Of a stretch of 13,341 bases of DNA, positions 6,537 to 13,341 are shown one piece after another; the stretch's first letter is position 1; every line of letters begins with the position of its first letter. This stretch comes from Sulfurospirillum arcachonense. Its GTDB lineage: Bacteria; Campylobacterota; Campylobacteria; Campylobacterales; Sulfurospirillaceae. The translations under genes were made by a program, and so were the position numbers. Location: contig DQTM01000157.1 of assembly GCA_015662785.1 (NCBI GenBank), forward strand, positions 1 to 13,341. Direction: 5' to 3'. The notes below the pieces were generated by a model, which worked only from the letters and a program-made list of their open reading frames with translations, made no database searches and had not been told where the DNA came from.

Positions 6537-7079
6537 TTACATATGCTTTGACCAAGAAGCTCCCCGCTCTTTGTTATAGAGTTTATATGGCAAAGCCAAA
6601 ATGTTGAACTCTTTTGGTATATCTGGGTCTGGAAACATTTTCCATTCTCTTGGTAGCTTTTGAGCTAATTTTGCTGAAATAATTTTGGCTATCTGATATG
6701 CTTCTTGCAGAGTTGTATGTCCTTTATGGATATAAACATGTAAATGACCAGAAGTTTTACTCTCATAAGCAGTAAAATTGATAAAGCCTTCTTCTCGTAA
6801 AAGAAGTTGTGTTCTATGCCAAAATCGTTCAGTATTTCTTCCATTATAGTCAATCACTATGTTTTCAACTTTGTTTCTTGAGTTGATTAAAGAGTGAGCT
6901 ACTGTAATCTCACCCTTTAAGTGTTGATTTATAATAGAACTTGTTAATGTTTTATCAACTTTTTCATATTTGTCAAAAAAAAGACGTCCATTATGGTTTC
7001 TCTTTTCAACAATAGTATCACATTTTATCCAATAGTGATCTGTTAACATTTTTATAAGCGAAGTATCAATATTGTACAT
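6537..7079 (-). CDS. DUF1882 protein with primase-like motifs
   Basis: I recognise this as the Campylobacterota-specific DUF1882 family, encoded after glyA in Helicobacter and Campylobacter; its function is unknown. The 180-residue protein has no signal peptide or membrane helix. It resembles the archaeo-eukaryotic primase (AEP) fold in three places in order: a hydrophobic strand ending in an acid (VENIVIDYNG, 71-80, Asp77, with Asn79 where AEPs carry a second acid); SGHLHVYI (110-117), like the sG..H nucleotide motif with His114; and MFPDPDIP (148-155) followed by FNILALPYKL (158-167), close to the 'FPnQd...GNLIALPL' segment of TOTE-type primases. An AEP relationship is my inference, and the changed second acid suggests altered or lost catalysis. 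The ribosome site AAGGAG shares bases with the glyA stop codon, so the two are tightly coupled. Confidence 0.82.
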   Translation of the reverse strand: MYNIDTSLIKMLTDHYWIKCDTIVEKRNHNGRLFFDKYEKVDKTLTSSIINQHLKGEITVAHSLINSRNKVENIVIDYNGRNTERFWHRTQLLLREEGFINFTAYESKTSGHLHVYIHKGHTTLQEAYQIAKIISAKLAQKLPREWKMFPDPDIPKEFNILALPYKLYNKERGASWSKHM

Positions 7080-7088
7080 AAGGTCTCC

Positions 7089-8336
7089 TTAGTATGTTGC
7101 TCTATCATAAATAATAAAGTTGTTTGCCAACTCTTTCATCTCTGCTTTTATTTTTAGGTGAAGCTCATTGTCTTCTATATTATCAAGGACATCAGCTATC
7201 TTTCCTGCTATGATTTCAAACTCTTTTGTTTTCATTCCACGAGCTGTCAAAGCTGGACTACCTATACGAACACCACTTGTTACAAATGGACTTCTATTTT
7301 CACCTGGAACTGTGTTTTTATTTATAGTAATTCCTGCATTTCCAAGAGCTGCATCTGCTTCTTTTCCACTGAACTCACGTCCTAAAAAGCTTACAAGAAC
7401 TAGGTGGTTATCAGTTCCACCACTAACTATATCATACCCTCTTTTTATAAGAACATCACTTAAAACTCTTGCATTTGCTATAACATCTTTTGCATATTGT
7501 TTCCATTCAGGCTTCAGGTTTTCTGCAAATCCAACTGCTTTAGCTGCGATTACGTGAACTAGTGGTCCACCTTGGATACCTGGGAAGATTGCACTATTTA
7601 CTTTTTTTGCTATATCTTCATTATCCGTCATGATAAGTCCACCTCTTGGACCTCTAAGAGTCTTATGTGTAGTAGTTGTAACTATATCACAATGAGGAAA
7701 TGGGCTGGGATGCTCTCCCGCAGCTACAAGTCCAGCAATATGGGCGATGTCAGCAAAAAGGTAAGCACCAACTTCATCAGCAATCTCTCTAAACTTAGCA
7801 AAGTCAATCTCTCTAGGGTACGCACTTGCTCCACAGATAATCATTTTTGGTTTTACTATATGAGCAATCTCTCTTACTTTATCATAGTTAATATTTCCGT
7901 CCATCTCAACGCCATAAAAGAAGCTAGAGTATGTTTTGCCAGAACTACTTACTTTTGAACCATGAGTTAGGTGTCCTCCATGACTTAAATCCATACCAAG
8001 TATTTTATCAAATGGTTTTAGAAGTGCTTGATAAACACCTTGATTTGCTTGACTCCCTGAGTTTGGTTGAACATTTGCAAATTTACATCCAAAAAGTTCA
8101 CAAGCTCTGTCAATTGCAAGTTGTTCTACTTTATCGGCAAATTCACATCCGCCATAGTATCTTTTATAAGGGTAACCTTCTGCATATTTGTTTGTAAAAA
8201 CACTTCCCATAGCTTCCATAACAGCTGGGTAAGTGAAGTTTTCACTTGCTATCATCTCTAAGTGGTCAGTTTGTCTCTCTAGTTCATTTTCAATTAGTCC
8301 GTAAACTTCTGGGTCAACATTTTTTAAAATACTCAT
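7089..8336 (-). CDS. glyA: Serine hydroxymethyltransferase
   Basis: GlyA is a cytoplasmic PLP enzyme that interconverts serine and glycine while charging tetrahydrofolate with a one-carbon unit. The 415 residues are full length. Hallmarks are IASENFTYPAV (29-39), NKYAEGYPYKRYYGGCEF (49-66), NVQPNSGSQAN (88-98), DIAHIAGLVAAGEHPSP (196-212) and the PLP lysine Lys225 within VTTTTHKTLRGPRGG. The C-terminal domain has VSGGTDNHLVLV and a conserved TSGVRIGSPALT-type segment. Its ATG overlaps the lysS stop by one base and its ribosome site AAGGAAAA lies in the end of lysS, so the pair is translationally coupled. The lysS-glyA-DUF1882 order is shared across Campylobacterota. Confidence 0.97.
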   Translation of the reverse strand: MSILKNVDPEVYGLIENELERQTDHLEMIASENFTYPAVMEAMGSVFTNKYAEGYPYKRYYGGCEFADKVEQLAIDRACELFGCKFANVQPNSGSQANQGVYQALLKPFDKILGMDLSHGGHLTHGSKVSSSGKTYSSFFYGVEMDGNINYDKVREIAHIVKPKMIICGASAYPREIDFAKFREIADEVGAYLFADIAHIAGLVAAGEHPSPFPHCDIVTTTTHKTLRGPRGGLIMTDNEDIAKKVNSAIFPGIQGGPLVHVIAAKAVGFAENLKPEWKQYAKDVIANARVLSDVLIKRGYDIVSGGTDNHLVLVSFLGREFSGKEADAALGNAGITINKNTVPGENRSPFVTSGVRIGSPALTARGMKTKEFEIIAGKIADVLDNIEDNELHLKIKAEMKELANNFIIYDRATY

Positions 8337-9850
8337 TAGTTATTTTCCTTTTCATTATTGTTATCATTTATTGGTTTCATTGCTGGAAATAGAATTACAT
8401 CTCTTATTGATTGCTCATTTGTTAAAAGCATTGTTAGTCTGTCAATTCCAAGTCCTTGTCCTGCTGTTGGAGGTAAACCATAACCTAATGCTCTAACATA
8501 ATCTTCATCCATTTCATGTGCTTCATCATCACCAGCATCTTTTGCATCAAGTTGGCTTTTAAATCTATTGTACTGGTCTATTGGGTCGTTTAATTCGTTA
8601 AACCCATTTGCTATCTCACGTCCAGCCATAAACAGCTCAAATCTCTCTGCAATATCAGGATTGTCATCTTTTCTTCTTGCAAGTGGACTAATCTCTATTG
8701 GATAATCAATGATAAAAGTTGGATTTATTAGTTTAGCTTCAACGTACAAGTCAAATAGCTCTTCATAAAGTTTTCCAAGGCTAAGTTTTGCATTTGCCTC
8801 TTCACCTCTGCTTTTTAAGTAAGCTAAAATTCCCTCTTTAGTTTCAACAACTTCGGCAGGAACTCCACCTATTTCAATAAGGGAGTCTTTATAAGATATT
8901 TTTTGAAATTTTTCAGAAAAGTCTATCTCTATTTCACCATAAGGGATTTTTGCAGGTAGTTTTAACTTTTTTAGTAAAACTGTAAACATCTCTTCAGTGA
9001 GGTCCATTAAGTCGTGGTATGTATGGTATGCCCAGTAGAACTCTATCATAGTAAACTCAGGGTTGTGAGTTAAGTCTATACCTTCATTTCTAAAGTTTCT
9101 GTTTATTTCAAATACAGCTTCAAATCCACCAACTACAAGTCTTTTTAGATAAAGTTCTGGTGCAATTCTAAGGTACCTGTCAATTCCCAAAGCGTTATGG
9201 TGAGTAACAAATGGTTTAGCATTTGCTCCTCCTGCAATTGGGTGCATCATAGGAGTTTCAACTTCAAGAAAACTTCTCTCTTCAAAAAAGTGTCTAATTG
9301 TGCTTACTATCTTACTTCTGATTTTAAAAGTCTCTTTTACTTTAGGGTTCATTATCATGTCAAGATAACGTTTTCTATAACGTAGTTCTTTATCTGTTAA
9401 GCCATGAAACTTTTCAGGTAGTGGAGTTATAGATTTTGTAGCAAGTTCTAATTTCTTTACATTTAAAGATAATTCACCAGTTTTAGTAACAAAAGGAAAA
9501 CCAGTTACGCTGATGATATCACCAACTTCAATGAGTTTTTTAACAGAGTTAAACCAATCTTCTCCAATGCTTTGTTTACTAAAATATATTTGTAAAAGTC
9601 CTCTTTCATCTTCTATTTTAGCGAATGCAGCTTTTCCCATATGTCTTAAAAACTTAATTCTTCCAATTACCGTATTTTCTTTGTTTTCATCACGCATTGG
9701 GTCAGAGTCTCTTACATACTCATAGCATTTTTTAAACTCTTCAGTTGTAGAGTCTTTTTTTATATTGTGAGTATATGGATTTTTACCTAACTCTCTTAAT
9801 GCTTCTGCTTTTTCTATTCTTTGTTTCTCATATTGATTATCAAATATCAA
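8336..9850 (-). CDS. lysS: Lysyl-tRNA synthetase, class II
   Basis: LysS charges tRNA-Lys in the cytoplasm. The 504 residues are full length. The anticodon-binding OB fold spans about 60-138. The class II catalytic core shows motif 1 near FLEVETPMMHPIAGGANAKPF (194-214), motif 2 with FRNEGIDLTHNPEFTMIEFYWAY (253-275) and motif 3 GLPPTAGQGLGIDRL (458-472). The start is TTG (9848-9850), preceded by AAGGA at proper spacing; the first ATG downstream would be residue 52 and would cut into the domain boundary, and the N-terminal FDN..E.QRIEKA sequence matches what I recall of Campylobacter LysS. The C-terminal tail (NDNNNEKENN) is Asn-rich and contains the glyA ribosome site. A 95-base gap separates it from fur, so it may have its own promoter. 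Confidence 0.96.
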   Translation of the reverse strand: MIFDNQYEKQRIEKAEALRELGKNPYTHNIKKDSTTEEFKKCYEYVRDSDPMRDENKENTVIGRIKFLRHMGKAAFAKIEDERGLLQIYFSKQSIGEDWFNSVKKLIEVGDIISVTGFPFVTKTGELSLNVKKLELATKSITPLPEKFHGLTDKELRYRKRYLDMIMNPKVKETFKIRSKIVSTIRHFFEERSFLEVETPMMHPIAGGANAKPFVTHHNALGIDRYLRIAPELYLKRLVVGGFEAVFEINRNFRNEGIDLTHNPEFTMIEFYWAYHTYHDLMDLTEEMFTVLLKKLKLPAKIPYGEIEIDFSEKFQKISYKDSLIEIGGVPAEVVETKEGILAYLKSRGEEANAKLSLGKLYEELFDLYVEAKLINPTFIIDYPIEISPLARRKDDNPDIAERFELFMAGREIANGFNELNDPIDQYNRFKSQLDAKDAGDDEAHEMDEDYVRALGYGLPPTAGQGLGIDRLTMLLTNEQSIRDVILFPAMKPINDNNNEKENN

Positions 9851-9945
9851 AATTTTCCTTTATATCTTATTTCTTCTTTAGCTCAAGCAAAGCTTAATCT
9901 AAATTCATATCATCTAAAGCTACGATATAATATCGAGAGCTTTTT
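9851..9945 (-). promoter_or_regulatory. fur-lysS intergenic gap, possible lysS promoter
   Basis: This 95-base AT-rich gap is one of the two largest breaks in the - strand gene run. It holds the AAGGA ribosome site for lysS at its left end and a hairpin at its right end. Reading the - strand, TTGCTT followed 15 bases later by TAAGAT is a tolerable but unremarkable -35/-10 pair. I see no T-box or other lysine-responsive leader, and no small ORF. Confidence 0.3.
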
Positions 9946-9947
9946 TT
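9916..9947 (+). terminator. Terminator-like hairpin facing the + strand, beside fur
   Basis: AAAGCT (9916-9921) pairs with AGCTTT (9938-9943) around an inner CGATAT/ATATCG repeat (9923-9928, 9930-9935), and a run of seven T ends at 9947. In + orientation this is the textbook layout of an intrinsic terminator, but every gene around it is on the - strand; the T-run overlaps the fur stop codon (9946-9948). In - orientation only AGCTTT then AGATG follows the stem, so termination after fur would be weak. It may stop antisense transcription entering fur, or act as a two-way element. Confidence 0.5.
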
Positions 9948-10407
9948 ATTGTTTTTTTTGACATTTTTGACATATGCCATATAGCTGCATCATGTGGTTT
10001 GTGAGTTTAAAACCATATTTATTTGCTATCTCTTCTTGTCTCTTTTCAATTGCATTGTCTTCAAACTCTATTATGTCATCACAAACTTTACAAATCATAT
10101 GGTCATGATGAGGCTTGTTTCCAAGTTCAAATTTTTTACCAGATGAGCCAAATGATAAAGATGTAACCATATCAGAATCTTCTAAAAGATTTAGTGTTCT
10201 ATATACTGTTGCAATACCAACGTTTAGCTCTGGATAACTCTCTTTAAGTAGCATATATAGACTCTCCGGCGAGAAGTGATCGTCATTGTTATACATAGTT
10301 TTTAGTACAACTTCTCTCTGTTTTGTAAATTTAAGGTTGTTATGTTTCAAAATATCTTTAAATCTTACCAGTAGAGAATCATACTCCATATTTTCTATAT
10401 CTGCCAT
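9946..10407 (-). CDS. fur: Ferric uptake regulator, Fur family
   Basis: Fur is a metal-dependent dimeric DNA-binding regulator, normally repressing iron uptake genes when Fe2+ is plentiful. At 153 residues it is full length. The N-terminal winged helix contains KFTKQREVVLKTMY (26-39) and the recognition helix GIATVYRTLNLLED (64-77). The dimerisation domain has HHDHMICKVCD (100-110) and two CxxC pairs (C106/C109 and C146/C149) forming the structural zinc site. These features and the neighbourhood favour Fur, although PerR is a close alternative that cannot be excluded; I recall Campylobacter fur also lying directly before lysS. The ATG lies one base past the cvpA stop, with AGGGGAA as ribosome site. 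The last codons contain an 8-base A run (CAA AAA AAA CAA). Confidence 0.9.
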   Translation of the reverse strand: MADIENMEYDSLLVRFKDILKHNNLKFTKQREVVLKTMYNNDDHFSPESLYMLLKESYPELNVGIATVYRTLNLLEDSDMVTSLSFGSSGKKFELGNKPHHDHMICKVCDDIIEFEDNAIEKRQEEIANKYGFKLTNHMMQLYGICQKCQKKQ

Positions 10408-10408
10408 T

Positions 10409-10936
10409 TCATTCCCCTAGGGTATTCTTTAAATCTCTAGTGATTTTATCACTATCCATCTTAACTATATAAGCACCAGTCTCTACAAAAATAGGGTACA
10501 TAAAGCTTTTTTCCATATACTCATCAGCTTTTTCTTTTATAAACTCTATGTTTGAAAGCGTTACAGCTAAAATAGAGAATACTAAAAATATTTTAGCACT
10601 TCCTACTACAAAACCAGCAAGTTTGTCTATAGCTCCTAAACCACTCATTTTTATTAGACTCTCTAAAAGGTGTCCAACAAATAGACTAAGAATCCAAAAA
10701 ATAATTAAAACGGCTATAAAACCAACTAGATATAAAGTAGCACTACTCTCTAGTTTGTAGAGGTTTGCATTTATGAGTTGCCCCATTTGCTCTGCAAATC
10801 TTGAAGCAATAAAAATACCACCAACAATACCAACAAGTCCAAATACCTCTTTTATAAAGCCGTTCATAACACCTTTTATACCGAGTATAAAAATAAGAGA
10901 CAAAGATATAATGTCAAAAATAGATATATTTTCCAT
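10409..10936 (-). CDS. cvpA: CvpA family inner-membrane protein
   Basis: CvpA proteins are small multi-pass membrane proteins first noted for colicin V production; their biochemical role is still unclear, with links to envelope integrity in enteric bacteria. The 175 residues show four likely membrane helices (about 5-22, 28-45, 66-88 and 105-127) and a charged C-terminal tail. The family pattern is visible in the opening FDIISL...GIKGVMNGFIKEVFGL and the later GLGAIDKLAGFVVGSAK. It starts one base after the GGDEF gene stop, and only a weak ribosome site (AGAGTG, distant) is seen, so translation probably depends on the upstream gene. It ends one base before fur. I recall a cvpA near lysS-glyA in Helicobacter as well. 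Confidence 0.88.
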   Translation of the reverse strand: MENISIFDIISLSLIFILGIKGVMNGFIKEVFGLVGIVGGIFIASRFAEQMGQLINANLYKLESSATLYLVGFIAVLIIFWILSLFVGHLLESLIKMSGLGAIDKLAGFVVGSAKIFLVFSILAVTLSNIEFIKEKADEYMEKSFMYPIFVETGAYIVKMDSDKITRDLKNTLGE

Positions 10937-10937
10937 A

Positions 10938-11885
10938 TTAGCAGTTCACTCTAAAACAGTTTTTACCAGCATCTTTAGCTTCATAAAGTGCACTATCAGC
11001 ACGTTCAATAAGTGTTTCAGGACTATCACCTTTTTTATAGCATGCTATTCCTGCACTAATGGTTAGGTGTATGTTGTGGCCCTTGTAAAGAAGTTTACTT
11101 TCACTTGTTTCTGTTATGATTCTGTCTACACTCTTTTTAGTCTCTTCTAAAGTAGTACGGTTTAGTAATATGATAAATTCTTCTCCACCATATCTATATA
11201 CCTTTACTCCTTTTCTAAGAGAACTTTGAATAAGTTTTGTTAAGAATATAAGAGTTTTATCTCCAGCAATATGTCCATATGCATCATTGATTTTTTTGAA
11301 ATCGTCGGCATCAATCATAATAAGAAAGATATCAACATCTTTTCCTTCAACAGCACCTAATATTTCTGTTATATCTTTTGTGAAGACTCTTCTATTGTAA
11401 GCTTTTGTTAGAGGGTCAATATGTGATTCACGCTCAAGTCTCTCTATCTCAAGTTTTAGCTTAGTTATAGTCTCATCTGCATTTTTAAGTTCACTTAGGA
11501 TTTGCCCTTGAAATGAATCAAAAGTGTCTATGATTGCTTGAGTATGAACTCTATCATAGTCATTTTTTATAGCTCCAATATCAACAAAGCTTTTATCCGA
11601 TATTTTTTTGAGATTTGAATTTGATTTTTCAAACTCTTGTAGACTAGATTTTGCAAGCTCAAAAGAGACTTGACCTATAGAATCTTCTGCTTCATTTGTT
11701 GAAAAAAGATAAGAGTATTTTTTTGATAAATCAATTAGTGTAGGGTCATTGGCATGTGCTAATTCATCCATGAAAGTATCGTAATAGTACTTCGGATATG
11801 GTGGGATACTTAGCTCTTTTAGTTTAGAAAATGAGCTTTCGCCAATAGTTGTTATTTGTTCTACAATATTGTTATTTTTAGTCAT
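10938..11885 (-). CDS. Soluble GGDEF diguanylate cyclase
   Basis: This probable diguanylate cyclase makes the second messenger c-di-GMP from two GTP. Residues 1-130 are a helical N-terminal part with no domain I recognise and no membrane helix, followed by a likely coiled coil (about 130-153) that could drive dimerisation. The GGDEF domain (about 155-315) opens with HIDPLTKAYNRR, has the metal and GTP segment MIDADDFKKINDAYGHIAGD (190-209) and an intact active-site RYGGEEF (231-237). The inhibitory-site RxxD expected just upstream reads R224-K-G-V227, so product inhibition at this site is probably lost. Its AAGGTG ribosome site (11896-11901) touches a long hairpin. The gene lies between pilT and cvpA, which hints at a link to surface motility. 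It is not part of the synteny I recall from Campylobacter or Helicobacter. Confidence 0.9.
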   Translation of the reverse strand: MTKNNNIVEQITTIGESSFSKLKELSIPPYPKYYYDTFMDELAHANDPTLIDLSKKYSYLFSTNEAEDSIGQVSFELAKSSLQEFEKSNSNLKKISDKSFVDIGAIKNDYDRVHTQAIIDTFDSFQGQILSELKNADETITKLKLEIERLERESHIDPLTKAYNRRVFTKDITEILGAVEGKDVDIFLIMIDADDFKKINDAYGHIAGDKTLIFLTKLIQSSLRKGVKVYRYGGEEFIILLNRTTLEETKKSVDRIITETSESKLLYKGHNIHLTISAGIACYKKGDSPETLIERADSALYEAKDAGKNCFRVNC

Positions 11886-11898
11886 TATTATGTCACAC

Positions 11899-11943
11899 CT
11901 TAAATTAGGATATTATTTTATAGTTGATAATATCTAATTTAAG
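11899..11943 (-). promoter_or_regulatory. Long hairpin between pilT and the GGDEF gene
   Basis: A 17-base arm (11899-11915, CTTAAATTAGGATATTA) is the reverse complement of a 16-base arm (11928-11943, TAATATCTAATTTAAG) except for one bulged G, around a 12-base centre. No T-run follows on either strand, so it is not a standard intrinsic terminator. On the - strand its final AAG is the start of the AAGGTG ribosome site of the GGDEF gene. It may end the pilT message, serve as an operator, or mask the ribosome site in the leader. It occupies nearly all of the 70-base gap, and a TATAAA on the - strand lies in its centre. Confidence 0.55.
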
Positions 11944-11955
11944 CTGTAATTATGA

Positions 11956-13020
11956 TTAGATTCCGATAGAGTTTATCAATTCCTGTGGTTGCGTAGAGAA
12001 TCGTATCGCATCATCTTTTGATATATTATTTGCTTTAAGAAACTTTATCATAGCTTGTGTTTGAGTACTCATTCCTGTTTTTTGTTGGTTTAATTGTATT
12101 TGAGAGTAGATTTGGTGTAGTTTATTCTCTCGTATAAGGTTTGAAATAGCTGCATTATTTATCAGTATTTCATGAATTGCAACACGTCCTCCTCCATTTT
12201 TAGGGAGTAAACTTTGAGAAATAACTGCGTACAGAGAAGTTGCTAACATATTTCTTATTTGAACTTGTTCAGGTCCTTCAAAACTATCAACAATTCTGTT
12301 TACAGTTTGGACAGATGAGTTAGTATGAAGTGTACCAAATACCAAGTGACCAGTTTCAGCAGCAGTGATAGCTGTACCGATAGTCTCTCTATCTCTCATT
12401 TCACCAACTAGTATGACATCAGGATCTTCACGAAGTGAAAATTTTAGTGCATTTGCAAAACTTTTTGTATCTTCTCCTACGTTTCTGTGTGAAAATAGAG
12501 ATCGTTCATTTTCATGAACAAATTCTACAGGATCTTCAATAGTTATTATATGTCTGTGTTCAGTTCTGTTTATCTCATTAAGCATAGCAGCTAGTGTGGT
12601 TGATTTACCACTACCTGTTGGACCAGTTATTAAAACAAGCCCTTTTTCTCTTTTTGTAATATCTTTGAAAATACTAGGGCAATTTAACTCATCTAAAGTT
12701 GGAATAATTATAGGAATAATTCTAAAAGCAGCTGCAAGTTCACCATTCATAGTATAGTAGTAGTTTGCACGAAAACGTCCAATATCAGGAAACATAACAG
12801 CAAAATCAAGCTCTTTATTTTCTTCTAAATCTTTCTTTTGCTTATCAGAGAGAAGGGTATAACACATCTCTTCAATCTCTTTTCCATTTAACTTGTCCAT
12901 GTCAAGTGCCACAAGTTTACCATCTATTCTAATTTGTGGTTCACTTCTACTCACTAAGTGTAAATCAGAAGCTTTATATGCAACTATATTTTTTAATAGT
13001 GCTTTTATATTAAGAGCCAT
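11956..13020 (-). CDS. pilT: Type IV pilus retraction ATPase PilT
   Basis: PilT is a hexameric cytoplasmic ATPase at the base of type IV pili that powers retraction, hence twitching and DNA uptake. The 354 residues are full length. An N-terminal PAS-like domain (about 1-105) contains the family's ASDLHLVSRSEPQIRIDG (17-34). The ATPase core has Walker A GPTGSGKST (133-141), the Asp box IITIEDPVEFVH (158-169), Walker B DVILVGEMRD (201-210) and the His box GHLVFGTLHTNS (224-235). AISNLIRE (291-298) corresponds to the retraction motif AIRNLIRE with one change, Arg to Ser, at position 3. The motif makes PilT more likely than the extension ATPase PilB, which is also longer. No pilus structural genes lie nearby. 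The ribosome site is AAGGAGAA just before the ATG. Confidence 0.93.
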   Translation of the reverse strand: MALNIKALLKNIVAYKASDLHLVSRSEPQIRIDGKLVALDMDKLNGKEIEEMCYTLLSDKQKKDLEENKELDFAVMFPDIGRFRANYYYTMNGELAAAFRIIPIIIPTLDELNCPSIFKDITKREKGLVLITGPTGSGKSTTLAAMLNEINRTEHRHIITIEDPVEFVHENERSLFSHRNVGEDTKSFANALKFSLREDPDVILVGEMRDRETIGTAITAAETGHLVFGTLHTNSSVQTVNRIVDSFEGPEQVQIRNMLATSLYAVISQSLLPKNGGGRVAIHEILINNAAISNLIRENKLHQIYSQIQLNQQKTGMSTQTQAMIKFLKANNISKDDAIRFSTQPQELINSIGI

Positions 13021-13046
13021 TAGTTCTCCTTAAAAGGGTTTAATTT

Positions 13047-13337
13047 TTATTCTATAATTTTTGGTACTACAAAAGATCCATTTTTACTTTTTGGGGCATT
13101 TTCTAAAATTGTTTTTATAATTTGAGGGTTTACACTAGGGATATCTTCTCTCATTGGAGTTCCTCCTTTTACCGTTGTAAAAGTTGCTTCCTCTTTATCT
13201 AAATCTAATTCATTTAAGTTCTCAATAAACTCAACTATTTCAGAAAGTTGGTTTATCATTCCATCTCTTTTATCTTCTGCAATCTCTAATGAAGATAATT
13301 TTTCTAATTTTTTCAACAATTCGTTATCAATTTTCAT
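13047..13337 (-). CDS. gatC: Asp/Glu-tRNA amidotransferase subunit C
   Basis: GatC is the small subunit that stabilises GatA in the GatCAB complex, which converts Glu-tRNA(Gln) and Asp-tRNA(Asn) to the cognate amides. The 96 residues match the usual length. The family pattern is clear: an N-terminal helix pair (LLKKLEKLSSLEI...MINQLSEIVEFIENLNELD) then TPMREDIP and the C-terminal NAPKSKNGSFVVPKIIE. The ATG is four bases from the window edge, so its ribosome site is out of view. It sits 26 bases before pilT in the same direction. Its presence implies the organism makes Gln-tRNA by transamidation, as Campylobacterota do. Confidence 0.95.
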   Translation of the reverse strand: MKIDNELLKKLEKLSSLEIAEDKRDGMINQLSEIVEFIENLNELDLDKEEATFTTVKGGTPMREDIPSVNPQIIKTILENAPKSKNGSFVVPKIIE

Positions 13338-13341
13338 CTCT

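Noticed and set aside
7168..7557. A 129-residue open frame on the + strand, and several others at 7572-8261
   Set aside because: They lie antisense to glyA, whose full-length protein is unmistakable. Their translations are Ser/Phe/Tyr-rich shadows of AT-rich coding sequence with no ribosome site or family resemblance.
9926..9931. TATAAT on the + strand as a promoter
   Set aside because: It forms the centre of the symmetric hairpin beside fur, and no + strand gene follows within reach, so it is more simply part of the inverted repeat.
9946..9960. 8-base A run at the end of fur as a phase-variable tract
   Set aside because: Slippage there would alter only the last two or three residues, so it is unlikely to act as a switch.
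10773..11066. A 97-residue open frame on the + strand
   Set aside because: It is antisense to the start of cvpA and the end of the GGDEF gene. Its Ile/Pro/Ser-rich translation mirrors the hydrophobic cvpA codons and resembles no protein.

Overview
The window is AT-rich and reads as the chromosome of a Campylobacterota (formerly Epsilonproteobacteria) organism, most likely Sulfurimonas or a close relative. The basis is the gene order fur - lysS - glyA - DUF1882 - SPOR protein - aroE, which I recall from Campylobacter and Helicobacter, plus the ArsRS-like two-component pair and the Campylobacterota-only DUF1882 protein. I see no rRNA, tRNA, CRISPR array or intact mobile element.

Layout. Bases 1-425 hold gene wreckage on the + strand: a piece resembling a DUF1007 periplasmic protein runs into the out-of-frame C-terminal tail of an NnrS-type membrane protein, as a deletion would leave. 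Bases 426-3548 carry a + strand stress-response block: a Spy/CpxP-like periplasmic protein rich in Met and Lys, then, after a hairpin and its own promoter, an OmpR-type response regulator, an ArsS-like histidine kinase and recR. The last three overlap by 4 and 1 bases and are surely co-transcribed.

From 3557 to the right edge every gene is on the - strand. In transcription order they are gatC, pilT, a soluble GGDEF protein, cvpA, fur, lysS, glyA, DUF1882, SPOR protein, trpE and aroE. Most junctions are 1-26 bases or overlaps. The larger gaps are pilT/GGDEF (70 bases, filled by a long hairpin), fur/lysS (95 bases, with a terminator-like hairpin facing the other way) and DUF1882/SPOR (54 bases). 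recR and aroE converge with 8 bases between their stop codons.

How the genes fit together. The left block looks like an envelope stress sensor: a periplasmic chaperone next to a sensor and regulator, with the DNA repair gene recR as passenger. The right block mixes translation (gatC, lysS), one-carbon and aromatic metabolism (glyA, trpE, aroE), iron regulation (fur), envelope proteins (cvpA, SPOR), surface motility (pilT) and c-di-GMP synthesis. This is a housekeeping cluster rather than an accessory island.

Most worth a second look: (1) the palindrome TACATGTA occurs seven times in the first 5.6 kb and never afterwards, and four of the five coding copies read Leu-His-Val in the same frame; (2) the DUF1882 protein has motifs resembling an archaeo-eukaryotic primase fold with one metal-ligand position changed; (3) the long hairpin before the GGDEF gene overlaps its ribosome binding site.
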